Assembly (NCBI GenBank): GCA_030762895.1
Contig: JAUPTC010000105.1
Span: forward strand, 32,501 to 96,500
Length of the DNA stretch: 64,000 nt
Direction of reading: 5' to 3'
From: Sophora flavescens
Taxonomy: Eukaryota > Streptophyta > Magnoliopsida > Fabales > Fabaceae
A program made the position numbers and the translations under genes. Shown piece by piece: positions 13,248 through 25,044 of this stretch; position 1 is the first letter of the stretch, and each line of letters opens with the position of its first letter. The notes below the pieces were generated by a model that was not told the DNA's origin, did not search any database, and saw only the letters and a program-made list of their open reading frames with translations.

Positions 13248-13252
13248 TCTAG
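13248..13252. repeat. Target-site duplication of element B, left copy (TCTAG)
   Basis: TCTAG precedes TGTGACACC at 13253 and follows ...GTGTCACA at 23877-23881. The left LTR of A has a single TCTAG at this place (ATTGTCTAGTAAGCG), which confirms insertion of B into A. Confidence 0.92.
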
Positions 13253-16200
13253 TGTGACACCCCGATTTTCGCTGCTTCGTAATATCGGTAATAAATATAT
13301 AAATATATATTTTTATCCGAGACTTAGAAAATGATTTTGGATAAACCAAGTTCATTTCCTTGTTATACATATTTTTATAAGGCTACGGGGAAGTTTTTGG
13401 TTGAAAACTCAGACCATTTTAAGCTCTCTTTGTTTTCTGCGTCTTCACTGACAGTAAAAGTTTACTACTCAGAAGACCTAATTTTGAGTCGTGAACGAGA
13501 TGAAAAATGTTTTTATCATATTTACTACGATACTGGAAGTTTTGAAAATTTTGGTAAAAAAATTAAAATAGTATATTTGTTGCGGGCCTATACGTCGAGA
13601 TGTCTCTAGGCAGAGCCTGAGTCAGATGAATCGGGAAGTCGGCAACGTAGCAGAGACATTGGATTGACCGACTTGACGAGCATTTATGACGAGTTTATCC
13701 TATCATAAATGGCCATAATGGCACATTTATGGCAACATTAAATTTTCTTATGAAATGACCAAAATGCCCTTGTCTTTTTATGACAATTTCTAACAATTGC
13801 CATTGAAAAAGTTGACCAAACCTTGCCCCATCCTCACGGCTCCAATGCCTTCTTCCTTAAGTTTGGGTTTTTTGTTCATTTAAATAGGTTATCTTCTTCC
13901 TTAAGGCATTTTTCCATTTTCATGTTCTTTGGAGCTCATAATTCGCCAGATATTGATTGGAAATTCTGACCAGTTTCTATTTTTAATCTCGAAAAACTTT
14001 CAACATGAAAGTTGTTCATCTTTCTCTCTTATTTCCAACGACATAAAGATCATCCAAAACGGATAAGTATGTTGAGAGATCTACCCAAAATACTGAAACT
14101 GTTCCAAAACCCTAACTATGTTCATCTTCTCCCTTAAGTTTCTTAAGAACACCATAAGAAAACCTTGAAGAACATCATCCAAATCATCATTTTCTTTGAT
14201 CATCAAGAGGTAGTCTCTCTTAATCTTGATATTCTAAGCTTTTCTCTTCATAAGATTCTTGAGTTTATGCCTTTGATCAACATGTTCTTCATTTGTTTAA
14301 AGTTCTTGAAGCTAGATTCAAAAATTCATAACTAATTCTAGAAAAATCCTTTTGACATGAAACCAATTGCTATGATCTTATAATCATCTCTATTTTCATC
14401 ATCTAGAAGCACAAGATCATGTGAAATTTCTTTCCCTAATTTCTGGTCATGGCCGAATCTAGGTCAAAGTTGTGTTCTTAGGTTTTGTTTCAATTTCATG
14501 TCTTGATTCATGATTATATCTTGATAGTTCTTGTATTCAAGTATATAGAAGATCAAAAATCAAACTTTAACCTATTGATCTCATCAAAACCGAAACCCTA
14601 GGTATGATCACTTAATGATTTTGTGATTCAAAAGTTGTTGTAATCTTTGAATCCAACTCTAAGCTTTGTATGTTGATTAAATCCAAGAGTTGATGAAATT
14701 TTAAAACTTCTAGCCTATTGATCTTGAGAAAACCGAACCCTAGTTCTTAGAACTTGATGGGTTTAGTTTATGATTCTTAGTTCATAATCATGGTTAAAGT
14801 GATTAATCATGCTTAAGTAACTTATGGATCATTAATCCCTAAGTTAATCAAATTTTAAGTTTCCTAACCTAGAAAATTGGGTAAAGCCGAACCCTAACCC
14901 CCATTGATTTAAGTGTGTTGTTGTTTGATTTGATTTATTTTGGTTGCAATTCGTTTGAAGGAAACAACTGAGTTAACCGATTTACGCTGACGGAGAGGAA
15001 AAATCGGATCGGGATCAGGAGATTAACGGGAACGGTTAGTTCAATCTTCAAGAGGTAAGGGGGGCTTGCCATGATGGATTTTTCTCAATAACTCTTTGCT
15101 TTTAGTGTGGTTTATATGATTTATATGTGGTTGTGATTATTTGTTTATGTGGCTTACGTTGTGTTGTTTATCTGAGTATCGGTGATTTATCTGTTTTTAA
15201 TTGATTTAATTATCTGCAGTAGTATATTATGTTGCTATGATGCATGATCTGCCTGGTGATATAATTATGATGATATTGTTGGATGATGAATGTTGAATAT
15301 TGTTTGAGAGGCCTGACAGTGGTCAGTGCACAACCGATTAATCAGATAAAAGATTTAATAAGTTGTGAAAATTATATTCAACGTTTTATGGGAAATGTTG
15401 GAATATAATAATGGTGGAAAATATTATTTTGGGAAAATAATGAGTTTTTGAGAACTATTATTATTTTAATAATTTATCAGTGTAAAAGAAATTTGTGAGT
15501 CACGGTGAGAGCGTAACCGTGAAATTTTTTTTAATCTTGCTAATTTTTACGCAAGAAATTCCGAAATATTGTGAAAAGTTATTTTGTGAAATTAATATTT
15601 AAAAATACTTTATAAAAATAAAAATAAAAATAAAAATAATAAAATAATAATATAAAATAAAAAGTCAAAGTTTGACTTTAAAAATATTTTCTTGGAAAAT
15701 GATAAACGATGGCAAGTTTTGAAATTATTTAGGGTGAAAGTTTAAAAATAGCAGTACTGGTTTTGAAAAGAGGTTTAATCGGAATTGATTTAATTTTTAA
15801 AGCTGAAGTTTCAGTAAAAGAGTTTTCAAGTAGAAATGATTTTCTGTAAATGAGTTTTACTTAGCGACGATATAGAACTTAGTAACCGAGATGTCAGGAT
15901 GCTAGTGTTCTTATGACGTTGTCTTATTTTAGATTTGTTTTTCACAGACAAAAACGATGTAAAACGATGATATGGAACTTAATAACCGAGACGTCGGGGT
16001 ATTAAGGTTCGTTGTGTTGTAGACTGGGTATTTATGTAAATAAGTTAAAACGTTTTGAGATGTTTTCTATTACCACGAACCTAAGACTGATTGCAACGGT
16101 CTAAGGGCTTCGTGATTGAGCACTCGGACTTTGAGGTCCCGTGTTGTTAATAAAAGTTGTAAAGATGTTGAAAACGATGATGCTTTTGAGAGCATTCGAT

Positions 16201-17363
16201 GTTGAAAACGATGATGCTTTTGAGAGCATTCGATGTTGAAAACGATGATAAGTTGAAATCTTTTGAGAGCATTTGATGTTTAAAACGATGATAAGATGAA
16301 AGTTTTTGAGAGTTTTGATGTTTAAAAACGATGATGGGTCGAAAGCTTTTGAGAGCTTTGACAAATAAAGACATAGCACAAAGAAAAGTGTTGAGAACAA
16401 AAGGTTTTTATTGCATGCATTTGGCAGACGCGCCATGATCAAATGAGTGATTACCATGCGGCGTCATGGTAGATCATAACGATGTTCTTATTGTGCCTAG
16501 TGGACAATGAGGCCCTATCTACGTTGTGACACCTGTGCCACAATGCTGGACAGTGTGTGATAGGTTTTATATGAGTGATTACCATGCGGCGTCATGGTAG
16601 ATCATAAAGATGTTCTTATTATGCCGGGTGGACAATGAGGCCCCATCAACGTTGATATCACCTGTGCCTCGATGTTGGACAGTGTGAGATGGGTTTTGAC
16701 TGCGTGTCTGTGGCTGCGTGCCTGTAACTATCGAGTCTGATCAACTCATTACGATGTTGGAGATATCTCATGAGATTAGGAAAAGTTAGATGATGTATTG
16801 AAGTGCTCATGCATAATTTTCCAAAGTTGATGTTTGGGGTGTGAAACCCATTGATAAATTGTATGCTATAGTAGGGATGCTTATGTTGTTATAACATGAA
16901 ATTGTACTTATGCCTTCTTTTATGCGAGCATTTAGTTATTTTGTAAAATCCCTATATTGGTGTCTCACCCTTACAACACATATCAGAGTAGCACAAGGGG
17001 TATGATCCCTACACGAAGAAGAAGGCTGTCTAGTTGGAAGCGTGCTGTGCTGCTCCAGTTGGCGGTAGTGTCTGTTAGTTACGACCAGCTTAGGTCCTAT
17101 TATGTTTTGAAGATAAAACTGATGTTGATTTAGGTATGAAAATATATGAGGCAGTATAGTTGTAAGATTTATATACTTTGTGTATCTAAATGTAATTTGA
17201 TTATGTTGTTGGTGTTGTGGTTGTGAAGTTAAAAAAAAAATTTATCACCATCTTTTGAAAATATGAACGTTGAGAAAACATTATTTTCCGAAAGTAACCA
17301 GTAAATAAAGTTTTATTTCCACAAACGGGTAACCATGTGATGACCCGAGTTTAGGGTGTCACA
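13253..17363 (+). repeat. Element B 5' LTR
   Basis: 4111 bp, TG...CA ends, nearly identical to 19761-23876. The first bases differ (TGTGACACC here, TGTAACACC in the 3' copy), as does a patch around 13414-13435. Degenerate tandem repeats of about 34 bp (GATGTTGAAAACGATGATG-type) lie at about 16160-16340. Confidence 0.92.
16160..16340 (+). repeat. Degenerate ~34-bp tandem repeats in element B 5' LTR
   Basis: About five imperfect copies of a unit combining GATGTTGAAAACGATGAT with CTTTTGAGAGCATT. The same array is at about 22670-22850 in the 3' LTR. ORFs on the opposite strand are repeat by-products. Confidence 0.8.
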
Positions 17364-17367
17364 TTAG

Positions 17368-17379
17368 TGGTATCAGAGC
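17368..17379 (+). promoter_or_regulatory. Primer-binding site of element B (tRNA-iMet type)
   Basis: TGGTATCAGAGC four bases downstream of the LTR end. The following sequence (TGGTCGAGTCTTTCGGGA) is shared with elements A and C. Confidence 0.88.
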
Positions 17380-17631
17380 TGGTCGAGTCTTTCGGGAATG
17401 TTGGGGAATAGGTCTGTTAGGTTTTTGTTGTGTGATCTCTGGTCGAAACTTGTTTGAATTGTTTCTTGATTGAAACAATGTGTGTTGACATACAAGTAAG
17501 TATGTTTGGTGGGTTCCGATTGGGTTGAGACCTTGGGAGAACTCATGTTCAGTAAAGGGTACTTATGTTCATGTTGATACATTCGTTTATTCCTTAGGAC
17601 GGTATCAGACATTTGAATAAGGTACCTGTCA

Positions 17632-17871
17632 TTGAAAGTTTTTGGGGAAAATTTTGAGAATGTCCCAAGTTTGTACGGACGGACGGATGTTGAGTTTCTG
17701 ATTGATCTAGTTTCTAGATTTATTCAGATCTTAATCGCTTTGTGTAGGATATCGCCAACAAGGTTAATTGGGTTAGACTTCAAGAAATGGAATTTTGGTC
17801 CATTTCTCGATAAGTTAGTCATCATCTTCATCGATGATGTTCTCGTTTACTCTAAGAGTCACGAGGAGTAA
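17632..17871 (+). pseudogene. Reverse transcriptase remnant with FIDD motif (element B)
   Basis: A 79-residue open frame. Only the last ~25 residues resemble a protein family: LDKLVIIFIDDVLVYSKS-HEE, the palm motif with two catalytic aspartates in Ty3/gypsy reverse transcriptases. The N-terminal part has no recognisable homology. It is far too short to be active. Confidence 0.75.
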
Positions 17872-17894
17872 GAGAGACCTCTGTACCAAGTGTA

Positions 17895-17960
17895 ACAGAT
17901 CCCTCACAAGGAGTTGTTATATATTCAAGGATCGACTTGAGAACAAGTTACCACCAGATT
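17895..17960 (+). pseudogene. Second reverse transcriptase remnant (SRIDLRTSYHQ), element B
   Basis: One frame reads GVVIYSRIDLRTSYHQIG, the gypsy motif that carries the first catalytic Asp (usual form FSKIDLRSGYHQ). It lies downstream of the FIDD remnant, the reverse of the normal order. A related piece (YSKIDLKTRYYQIG) is in element C. Confidence 0.75.
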
Positions 17961-19724
17961 GGAGTAAGGACTTATTAAAGATTTTATACTGTAAACTCAG
18001 CATATGAGGAAAGATCAACTGTTCGTGTGTCTGAGTGATTGACCAAGTCATCAGGAGTCGTGCCGATTCAGGATTACCATACTAAGTGCGTCATAAGAGA
18101 CCATTGTGCTTGTGAGAAACCAAAGCGAATAGATTTAAATCTTCAACCTTAGGTAAGGGTCTCAGGATTCAGAAAAATTGTTCCTTATTGACAAATTTCT
18201 TTTCAAATTCCTATGGTTGTATTAGACAATCATAGCGGTACATTTTGTACAGACCAAATTCATTTTTCTGACCTTGATTTAAAATCTATCCTGACTTTGG
18301 TTTTGACAGTTTGGATATTTTCATACTTCTTTGGGAATGTATTATGAGTATTTCTTGAGTTATACGACAGATGTGAATTCTTGATGATAGAAGTTTCTTG
18401 ATGAGACTTAATCGATTCACTTTTACTTGGTGGAAGTGACCCAGCCTAAATTTTTGTCGGACTGATGTTCTTTTAAATCATTGTGTAGTAAAGTTCTTGT
18501 GAAGAAAGAAACTTTATTAGAGTCATGTTTGTAAACATGTATTGGCCATGCATTTTTACACTCACGAACCTATTGAAGAATCTTTTTACATATTGGATAC
18601 TTGTATCTTTCAGATTGGTCAAATTATTCTTTGTGCTTTCTTGTGAAAGCAAAATCAAGAAAATTCTTGTCTTGAAAATCTCTTTTCAGATTATTGTGAG
18701 TAGGTTGACGGAGTCGACATCTTTTTACATGCTTAGGTCCACGATGTAATGGAAAAACCAACAGAGGCGTGTATCAGAGGACTGATCCAACGTGATAAAG
18801 AATTTTCCAAAATCATTCTGAGCAAGGCTTACTTCGAGTGTTGGGCTAAAGTTACATCTAGTGTTAAGATCCAAGTTGAAGTTAATGTTCAGCTTATCAT
18901 CCTAAGTTAGATTGATAAAGAAGAAAGGAATTGATCCTTAGAAGGTTAGCTGAGAGTAAGTGTAATACCTAAGCATGACAAGAGGTGAATGGATTTTTAT
19001 TGAGGTGTAGACGTGATTAGTAATCTGGGAATTTTCAGAAGTAAGATCAGTAAGTAAGATGATTTCGGCAGATTTTGTTGTGATCGAGGTAGAGTTTGCT
19101 AAAGGAGCTAGGATAATGATAACAAGATCATCTCTGAGATTTAATCGTATGATTGTAAGGAATTATAGAAAGGTGTCTATGGTAGTTTTACCTAGGATGA
19201 ACGTGAGCGAAAAAGAGAAGTTTTTAAGTAAAATTAAAAGTTGTTAGAAAAGTTCGAAAGCTAAGAGTTAGATAATTCTATTTTATATAATCCCTTTTGG
19301 TTTAATTGCATTAAGATATGCTATGAGATTATTTTGAGGATGAGATGTGTTAGGTAATATCAAATTGGAGTGGTGAATTATAATGAAGAGAAATTAAGAC
19401 TATGATTAAATATTTTGAGTAGGGAATTGATACGTGGTGCTGTGTAGATATTGTTGGTATTAGTGATAATATTCAGAGTTAGATGATTTGAATAATGTTT
19501 CTGGTAGAACCATGTTGATAAAATAAGTGATTAAGTTTCGATTTTGTTTTTTCCAAGTGTGATAGACTCTGATGAAATTTTGAGGATAGTACGGATATAT
19601 ATAAATGACATAAGAATGAATTGTGTTATAGAATATAGAATAAGAGGAAAGATGATGTGAAGGGCAATGTAGAATTTTATGGTTAAGATGGGATTACAAA
19701 ATTCTGTTTAAGTTTCGAGTGACG

Positions 19725-19744
19725 AAATTTCGAGGACGAAATTT
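19725..19744 (+). promoter_or_regulatory. Pre-polypurine hairpin AAATTTCG-AGGA-CGAAATTT (element B)
   Basis: Perfect 8-bp stem and AGGA loop just before the polypurine end AAGTGGGGTAGTAA (19747-19760). Shared with the other three elements. Confidence 0.7.
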
Positions 19745-19760
19745 TTAAGTGGGGTAGTAA

Positions 19761-22700
19761 TGTAACACCCCAATTTTCGCTGCTTCGTAATATCGGTAAT
19801 AAATATATAAATATATATTTTTATCCGAGACTTAGAAAATGATTTTGGATAAACCAAGTTCATTTCCTTGTTATAATTATTTTTATAAGGCTACGGGGAA
19901 GTTTTTGGTGGAAAACTCAGACGGAAGCCGGTCTGCTATTTTCTGCGTCTTCACTGACAGTAAAAGTTTACTGCTCAGAAGACCTAATTTTGAGTCGTGA
20001 ACGAGATGAAAAATGTTTTTATCATATTTAATACGATACTAGAAGTTTTGAAAATTTTGGTAAAAAAATTAAAATATTATATTTGTTGCGGGCCTATACG
20101 TCGAGATGTCTCTAGGCAGAGCCTGAGTCAGATGAATCGGGAAGTCGGCAACGTAGCAGAGACATTGGATTGACCGACTTGACGAGCATTTATGACGAGT
20201 TTATCCTATCATAAATGGCCATAATGGCACATTTATGGCAACATTAAATTTTCTTATGAAATGACCAAAATGCCCTTGTCTTTTTATGACAATTTCTAAC
20301 AATTGCCATTGAACAAGTTGACCAAACCTTGCCCCATCCTCACGGCTCCAATGACTTCTTCCTTAAGTTTGGGTTTTTTGTTCATTTAAATAGGTTATCT
20401 TCTTCCTTAAGGCATTTTTCCATTTTCATGTTCTTTGGAGCTCATAATTCGCCAGATATTGATTGGAAATTCTGACCAGTTTCTATTTTTAATCTCGAAA
20501 AACTTTCAACATGAAAGTTGTTCATCTTTCTCTCTTATTTCCAACGACATAAAGATCATCCAAAACGGATAAGTATGTTGAGAGATCTACCCAAAATACT
20601 GAAACTGTTCCAAAACCCTAACTATGTTCATCTTCTCCCTTAAGTTTCTTAAGAACACCATAAGAAAACCTTGAAGAACATCATCCAAATCATCATTTTC
20701 TTTGATCATCAAGAGGTAGTCTCTCTTAATCTTGCTATTCTAAGATTTTCTCTTCATAAGATTCTTGAGTTTATGCCTTTGATCAACATGTTCTTCATTT
20801 GTTTAAAGTTCTTGAAGCTAGATTCAAAAATTCATAACTAATTCTAGAAAAATCCTTTTGACATGAAACCAATTGCTATGATCTTATAATCATCTCTATT
20901 TTCATCATCTAGAAGCACAAGATCATGTGAAATTTCTTTCCCTAATTTCTGGTCATGGCCGAATCTAGGTCAAAGTTGTGTTCTTAGGTTTTGTTTCAAT
21001 TTCATGTCTTGATTCATGATTATATCTTGATAGTTCTTGTATTCAAGTATATAGAAGATCAAAAATCAAACTTTAACCTATTGATCTCATCAAAACCGAA
21101 ACCCTAGGTATGATCACTTAATGATTTTGTGATTCAAAAGTTGTTGTAATCTTTGAATCCAACTCTAAGCTTTGTATGTTGATTAAATCCAAGAGTTGAT
21201 GAAATTTTAAAACTTCTAGCCTATTGATCTTGAGAAAACCGAACCCTAGTTCTTAGAACTTGATGGGTTTAGTTTATGATTCTTAGTTCATAATCATGGT
21301 TAAAGTGATTAATCATGCTTAAGTAACTTATGGATCATTAATCCCTAAGTTAATCAAATTTTAAGTTTCCTAACCTAGAAAATTGGGTAAAGCCGAACCC
21401 TAACCCCCATTGATTTAAGTGTGTTGTTGTTTGATTTGATTTATTTTGGTTGCAATTCGTTTGAAGGAAACAACTGAGTTAACCGATTTACGCTGACGGA
21501 GAGGAAAAATCGGATCGGGATCAGGAGATTAACGGGAACGGTTAGTTCAATCTTCAAGAGGTAAGGGGGGACTTGCCATGATGGATTTTTCTCAATAACT
21601 CTTTGCTTTTAGTGTGGTTTATATGATTTATATGTGGTTGTGATTATTTGTTTATGTGGCTTACGTTGTGTTGTTTATCTGAGTATCGATGATTTATCTG
21701 CTTTTAATTGATTTAATTATCTGCAGTAGTATATTATGTTGCTATGATGCATGATCTGCCTGGTGATATAATTATGATGATATTGTTGGATGATGAATGT
21801 TGAATGTTGTTTGAGAGGCCTGACAGTGGTCAGTGCACAACCGATTAATCAGATAAAAGATTTAATAAGTTGTGAAAATTATATTCAACGTTTTATGGGA
21901 AATGTTGGAATATAATAATGGTGGAAAATATTATTTTGGGAAAATAACGAGTTTTTGAGAACTATTATTATTTTAATAATTTATCAGTGTAAAAGAAATT
22001 TGTGAGTCACGGTGAGAGCGTAACCGTGAAATTTTTTTAGTACTGCTAATTTTTACGCAAGAAATTCCGAAATATTGTGAAAAGTTATTTTGTGAAATTA
22101 ATATTCAAAAATACTTTATAAAAATAAAAATAGAAATAAAAATAATAAAATAAAAATATAAAATAAAAAGTCAAAGTTTGACTTTAAAAATATTTTCTTG
22201 GAAAATGATAAACGATGGCAAGTTTTTAAATTATTTAGGGTGAAAGTTTAAAAATAGCAATACTGGCTTTGAAAAGAGGTTTAATCGGAATTGATTTAAT
22301 TTTTAAAGCTGAAGTTTCAGTAAAAGAGTTTTCAAGTAGAAATGATTTTCTGTAAATGAGTTTTACTTAGCGACGATATAGAACTTAGTAACCGAGATGT
22401 CGGGATGCTAGTGTTCTTATGACGTTGTCTTATTTTAGATTTGTTTTTCACAGACAAAAACGATGTAAAACGATGATATGGAACTTAATAACCGAGACGT
22501 CGGGGTATTAAGGTTCGTTGTGTTGTAGACTGGGTATCTACGTAAATAAGTTAAAACGTTTTGAGATGTTTTCTATTACCACGAACCTAAGACTGATTGC
22601 AACGGTCTAAGGGCTTCGTGATTGAGCACTCGGACTTTGAGGTCCTGTGTTGTTAATAAAAGTTGTAAAGATGTTGAAAACGATGATGCTTTTGAGAGCA

Positions 22701-23876
22701 TTCGATGTTGAAAACGATGATGCTTTTGAGAGCATTCGATGTTGAAAACGATGATAAGTTGAAAGCTTTTGAGAGCATTTGATGTTTAAAACGATGATAA
22801 GATGAAAGTTTTTGAGAGTTTTGATGTTTAAAAACGATGATGGGTCGAAAGCTTTTGAGAGCTTTGACAAATAAAGATATAGCACAAAGAAAAGTGTTGA
22901 GAACAAAAGGTTTTTATTGCATGCATTTGGCAGACGTGCCATGATCAAACGAGTGATTACCATGCGGCGTCATGGTAGATCATAACGATGTTCTTATTGT
23001 GCCTAGTGGACAATGAGGCCCTATCTACGTTGTGACACCTGTGCCACGATGTTGGACAGTGTGTGATAGGTTTTAAATGAGTGATTACCATGCGGCGTCA
23101 TGGTAGATCATAAAGATGTTCTTATTGTGCCGGGTGGACAATGAGGTCCCATCAACGTTGATATCACCTATGCCTCGATGTTGGATAGTGTGAGATGGGT
23201 TTTGACTGCGTGTCTGTGGCTGCGTGCCTGTAACTATCGAGTCTGATCAACTCATTATGATGTTGGAGATATCTCATGAGAGTAGGAAAAGTTAGATGAT
23301 GTATTGAAGTGCTCATGCATAATTTTCCAAAGTTGATGTTTGGGGTGTGAAACCCATTGATAAATTGTATGCTATAGTAGGGATGCTTATGTTGTTATAA
23401 CATGAAATTGTACTTGTGCCTTCTTTTGTGAGAGCATTTAGTTATTTTTTAAAATCCCTATATTGGTGTCTCACCCTTACAACACATATCAGAGTAGCAC
23501 AAGGGGTATGATCCCTACACGAAGAAGAAGGCTGTCTAGTTGGAAGCGTCTTTGTCTTTGCTCCGGTTAGCGGTAGTGTCATTAGTTACGACCAGCTTAG
23601 GTCCTATTATGTTTTGAAGATAAAACTGATGTTGATTTAGGTATGAAAATATATGAGGCAGTATAGTTGTAAGATTTATATACTTTGTGTATCTAAATGT
23701 AATTTGATTATGTTGTTGGTGTTGTGGTTGTGAAGTTAAAAGGAAAAAAAAATTTTATCACCATCTTTTGAAAATATGAACGTTGAGAAAACATTATTTT
23801 CCGAAAGTAACCAGCAAATAAAGTTTTATTTCCGCAAACGGGTAACCATGTGATGACCTGAGTTTAGGGTGTCACA
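19761..23876 (+). repeat. Element B 3' LTR
   Basis: 4116 bp, TGTAACACC start and GTGTCACA end. A near-perfect match to 13253-17363, with scattered substitutions and small indels. Confidence 0.92.
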
Positions 23877-23881
23877 TCTAG
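23877..23881. repeat. Target-site duplication of element B, right copy (TCTAG)
   Basis: Matches 13248-13252; after it the LTR of element A resumes with TAAGCGTGCATTCAC. Confidence 0.92.
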
Positions 23882-24036
23882 TAAGCGTGCATTCACTGAA
23901 ATAATTCAGTGCTAACGCACCCAATAAAATAATTTGAAAAGAGTAATTTAATTACTCAAACTAAACCACATAACAAAATAAACATAAACATCCAAATAAA
24001 ATAATTAATCATATGTCTAAAAACTAGGGTGTTACA
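23882..24036 (-). repeat. Element A LTR, right copy, remaining part
   Basis: 155 bp matching the end of the left LTR (about 5902-6056), ending CTAGGGTGTTACA, then TATAG and plastid sequence. Confidence 0.92.
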
Positions 24037-24041
24037 TATAG
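24037..24041. repeat. Target-site duplication of element A, right copy (TATAG)
   Basis: Same five bases as 2220-2224; plastid spacer resumes after it. Confidence 0.9.
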
Positions 24042-24480
24042 CTAACATTCGTTGTGAAAGACCTATTATTAGATATTTCGTGGGTGGAGCCAAAGAGTAT
24101 GAACTGTACAAGTTAACAATAACATTGATTAAATGAAGGGGGGCTCCGGTGTATAGAGAGGACTTGGCCGTTTAAAAAGTAATAATAGAAACGATGTAAC
24201 TCACCATTTCTTTATCTATTTCTATTTACTATGTTTTTTTGATACCTAGTATCAATACAATTTCTTATTTCGTTTCGAGGTTAAATGCTTAGAAATAAAA
24301 AGAAAAAAATCGTGGTTGGGAAGGTTATAGTAGCAAAAGCCATTGGAATTTTGATTTTATACATTGGAAGAATCTATTTTTGTTATTAACAGATTAGGAG
24401 GGGAGAAAAGAATAACTGAAAGAAAGGAAATCAAATAGTTATTCATCAAACAAAAACCAAAGTCTTATTTTATTTATTCA
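24042..24480. other. rps12-rpl20 plastid spacer, right part
   Basis: AT-rich plastid spacer continuing from 2219. No gene is seen. Confidence 0.6.
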
Positions 24481-24836
24481 ATGACCAGAATTAAACGGGG
24501 ATATATAGCTCGAAAACGCAGAAAAAAATTCGTTTATTTACATCAAGCTTTCGCGGGACTCATTCAAGACTTACTCGAACTATTACTCAACAAAAAATAA
24601 AAGCTTTTGTTTCGGCTCACCGGGATAGACATAGGAAAAAAAGGGATTTTCGCGGTTTGTGGATCAGTCGAATAAATGCAGTAATTGGTGAGAATCAAAA
24701 AAATATATACTATAGTTATCATAATTTAATGTATAATCTGTAAAATAGGCAATTTCTCCTTAATAGTAAAATAGTTGCACAAATAGCTATATTAAAAGGG
24801 GATTGTCTGTTGATGATTGCCAACGAGATCATATAA
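24481..24836 (+). pseudogene. rpl20: rpl20, broken copy of plastid ribosomal protein L20 gene
   Basis: L20 is a 50S assembly protein. ATG at 24481 gives MTRIKRGYIARKRRKK. A one-base loss near 24530 then shifts the frame, which stops early at 24598-24600. In the next frame the normal protein continues: SFRGTHSRLTRTITQQKIKA, then HRDRHRKKRDFRGLWISRIN, and NAVIGENQ. A further in-frame TAA follows MYNL (about 24739), where the family has Tyr-Lys. The conserved end stops with TAA at 24834-24836. Total 356 bp, one base short of a normal 118-codon gene. The last codons lie inside the stem of the following hairpin. Confidence 0.93.
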
Positions 24837-24893
24837 AACTCTACTACCTTCCCGGAGTTCAGTCTCCAGGAAGGTAGTAGAGTTTTATATGAT
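24828..24893. terminator. Strong stem-loop between convergent rpl20 and rps18
   Basis: Perfect 25-nt inverted repeat (24828-24852 and 24869-24893) with a 16-nt loop. It overlaps the rpl20 stop codon and lies between two genes that face each other. Plastid 3' ends are commonly defined by such hairpins, which stabilise the mRNA rather than stopping transcription. Confidence 0.8.
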
Positions 24894-25044
24894 AAAAAAA
24901 ACTGAATTCATATCATAAAATCATCAAAATAACATCAAAATAAAATGAACAACCCGAATTGGATTGTCGTAGTTTTCGAACAAAACATCAATCCACATTT
25001 GATTTGAGTTTAGATTCAAATTTGAATTCAATTGAAGAGTAACT

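Larger units (their letters stand above)
9605..13252 (-). repeat. Element A LTR, right copy, first part
   Basis: Counterpart of 2225 to about 5900, interrupted at TCTAG by element B. It carries the same three 42-bp repeats (10566-10691). Compared with the left LTR it has a shorter GA-rich tract (about 12840-12910), some single-base indels and few substitutions, so A looks fairly young. Confidence 0.9.
17364..19760 (+). other. Element B internal region with scrambled reverse transcriptase scraps
   Basis: Starts with TTAG and the primer site. In the frame 17632-17871 the end reads PFLDKLVIIFIDDVLVYSKS, which is the catalytic FIDD motif of gypsy reverse transcriptase. About 75 bases further on, in another frame (from about 17897), GVVIYSRIDLRTSYHQIG is visible; this motif normally lies N-terminal to FIDD. 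No other enzyme domain is seen. The 3' end has the hairpin 19725-19744 and the polypurine tract. This region cannot supply enzymes, so B would depend on proteins from another element. Confidence 0.8.
13253..23876 (+). mobile_element. LTR retrotransposon B (Ty3/gypsy-like, non-autonomous), nested in element A
   Basis: 10,624 bp on the plus strand. LTRs are 13253-17363 and 19761-23876 (4111 and 4116 bp); the interior is only about 2.4 kb. The primer site TGGTATCAGAGC at 17368-17379 is four bases after the 5' LTR, and the polypurine end GTGGGGTAGTAA directly precedes the 3' LTR. TCTAG is duplicated at both ends. Only fragments of reverse transcriptase are left, and in an unusual order. Parts of the LTR are homologous to those of element A (for example the GTGCACAACCGATTAATCAG block at about 15335) and of element D (about 14326-14411), so B belongs to the same wider group. 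It must be younger than A. Confidence 0.93.
2225..24036 (-). mobile_element. LTR retrotransposon A (Ty3/gypsy-like, non-autonomous, hosts nested element B)
   Basis: Large LTR element on the minus strand. LTRs are 2225-6056 (3' LTR in its own sense) and 9605-13252 plus 23882-24036 (5' LTR, split by element B). The interior is 6057-9604. Orientation is set by the polypurine end next to 6057 and by the primer-binding site (TGGTATCAGAGC on the minus strand, 9590-9601) three bases from the other LTR. Termini are TG...CA, with TATAG duplicated on both sides. About 11.2 kb without B. No long gag or pol frame survives. A piece of reverse transcriptase like YSKIDLKT is recognisable near 8960-9030 (minus), with stops. 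The LTR start (TGTAACACCCTAGTTTTT) matches element C, so A and C are one family. Confidence 0.93.

Noticed and set aside
16101..16457. Minus-strand ORF of 118 codons in element B LTR (also 22607-22963)
   Set aside because: Covers the degenerate ~34-bp repeats; Ser/Phe-rich repeat translation without known similarity.
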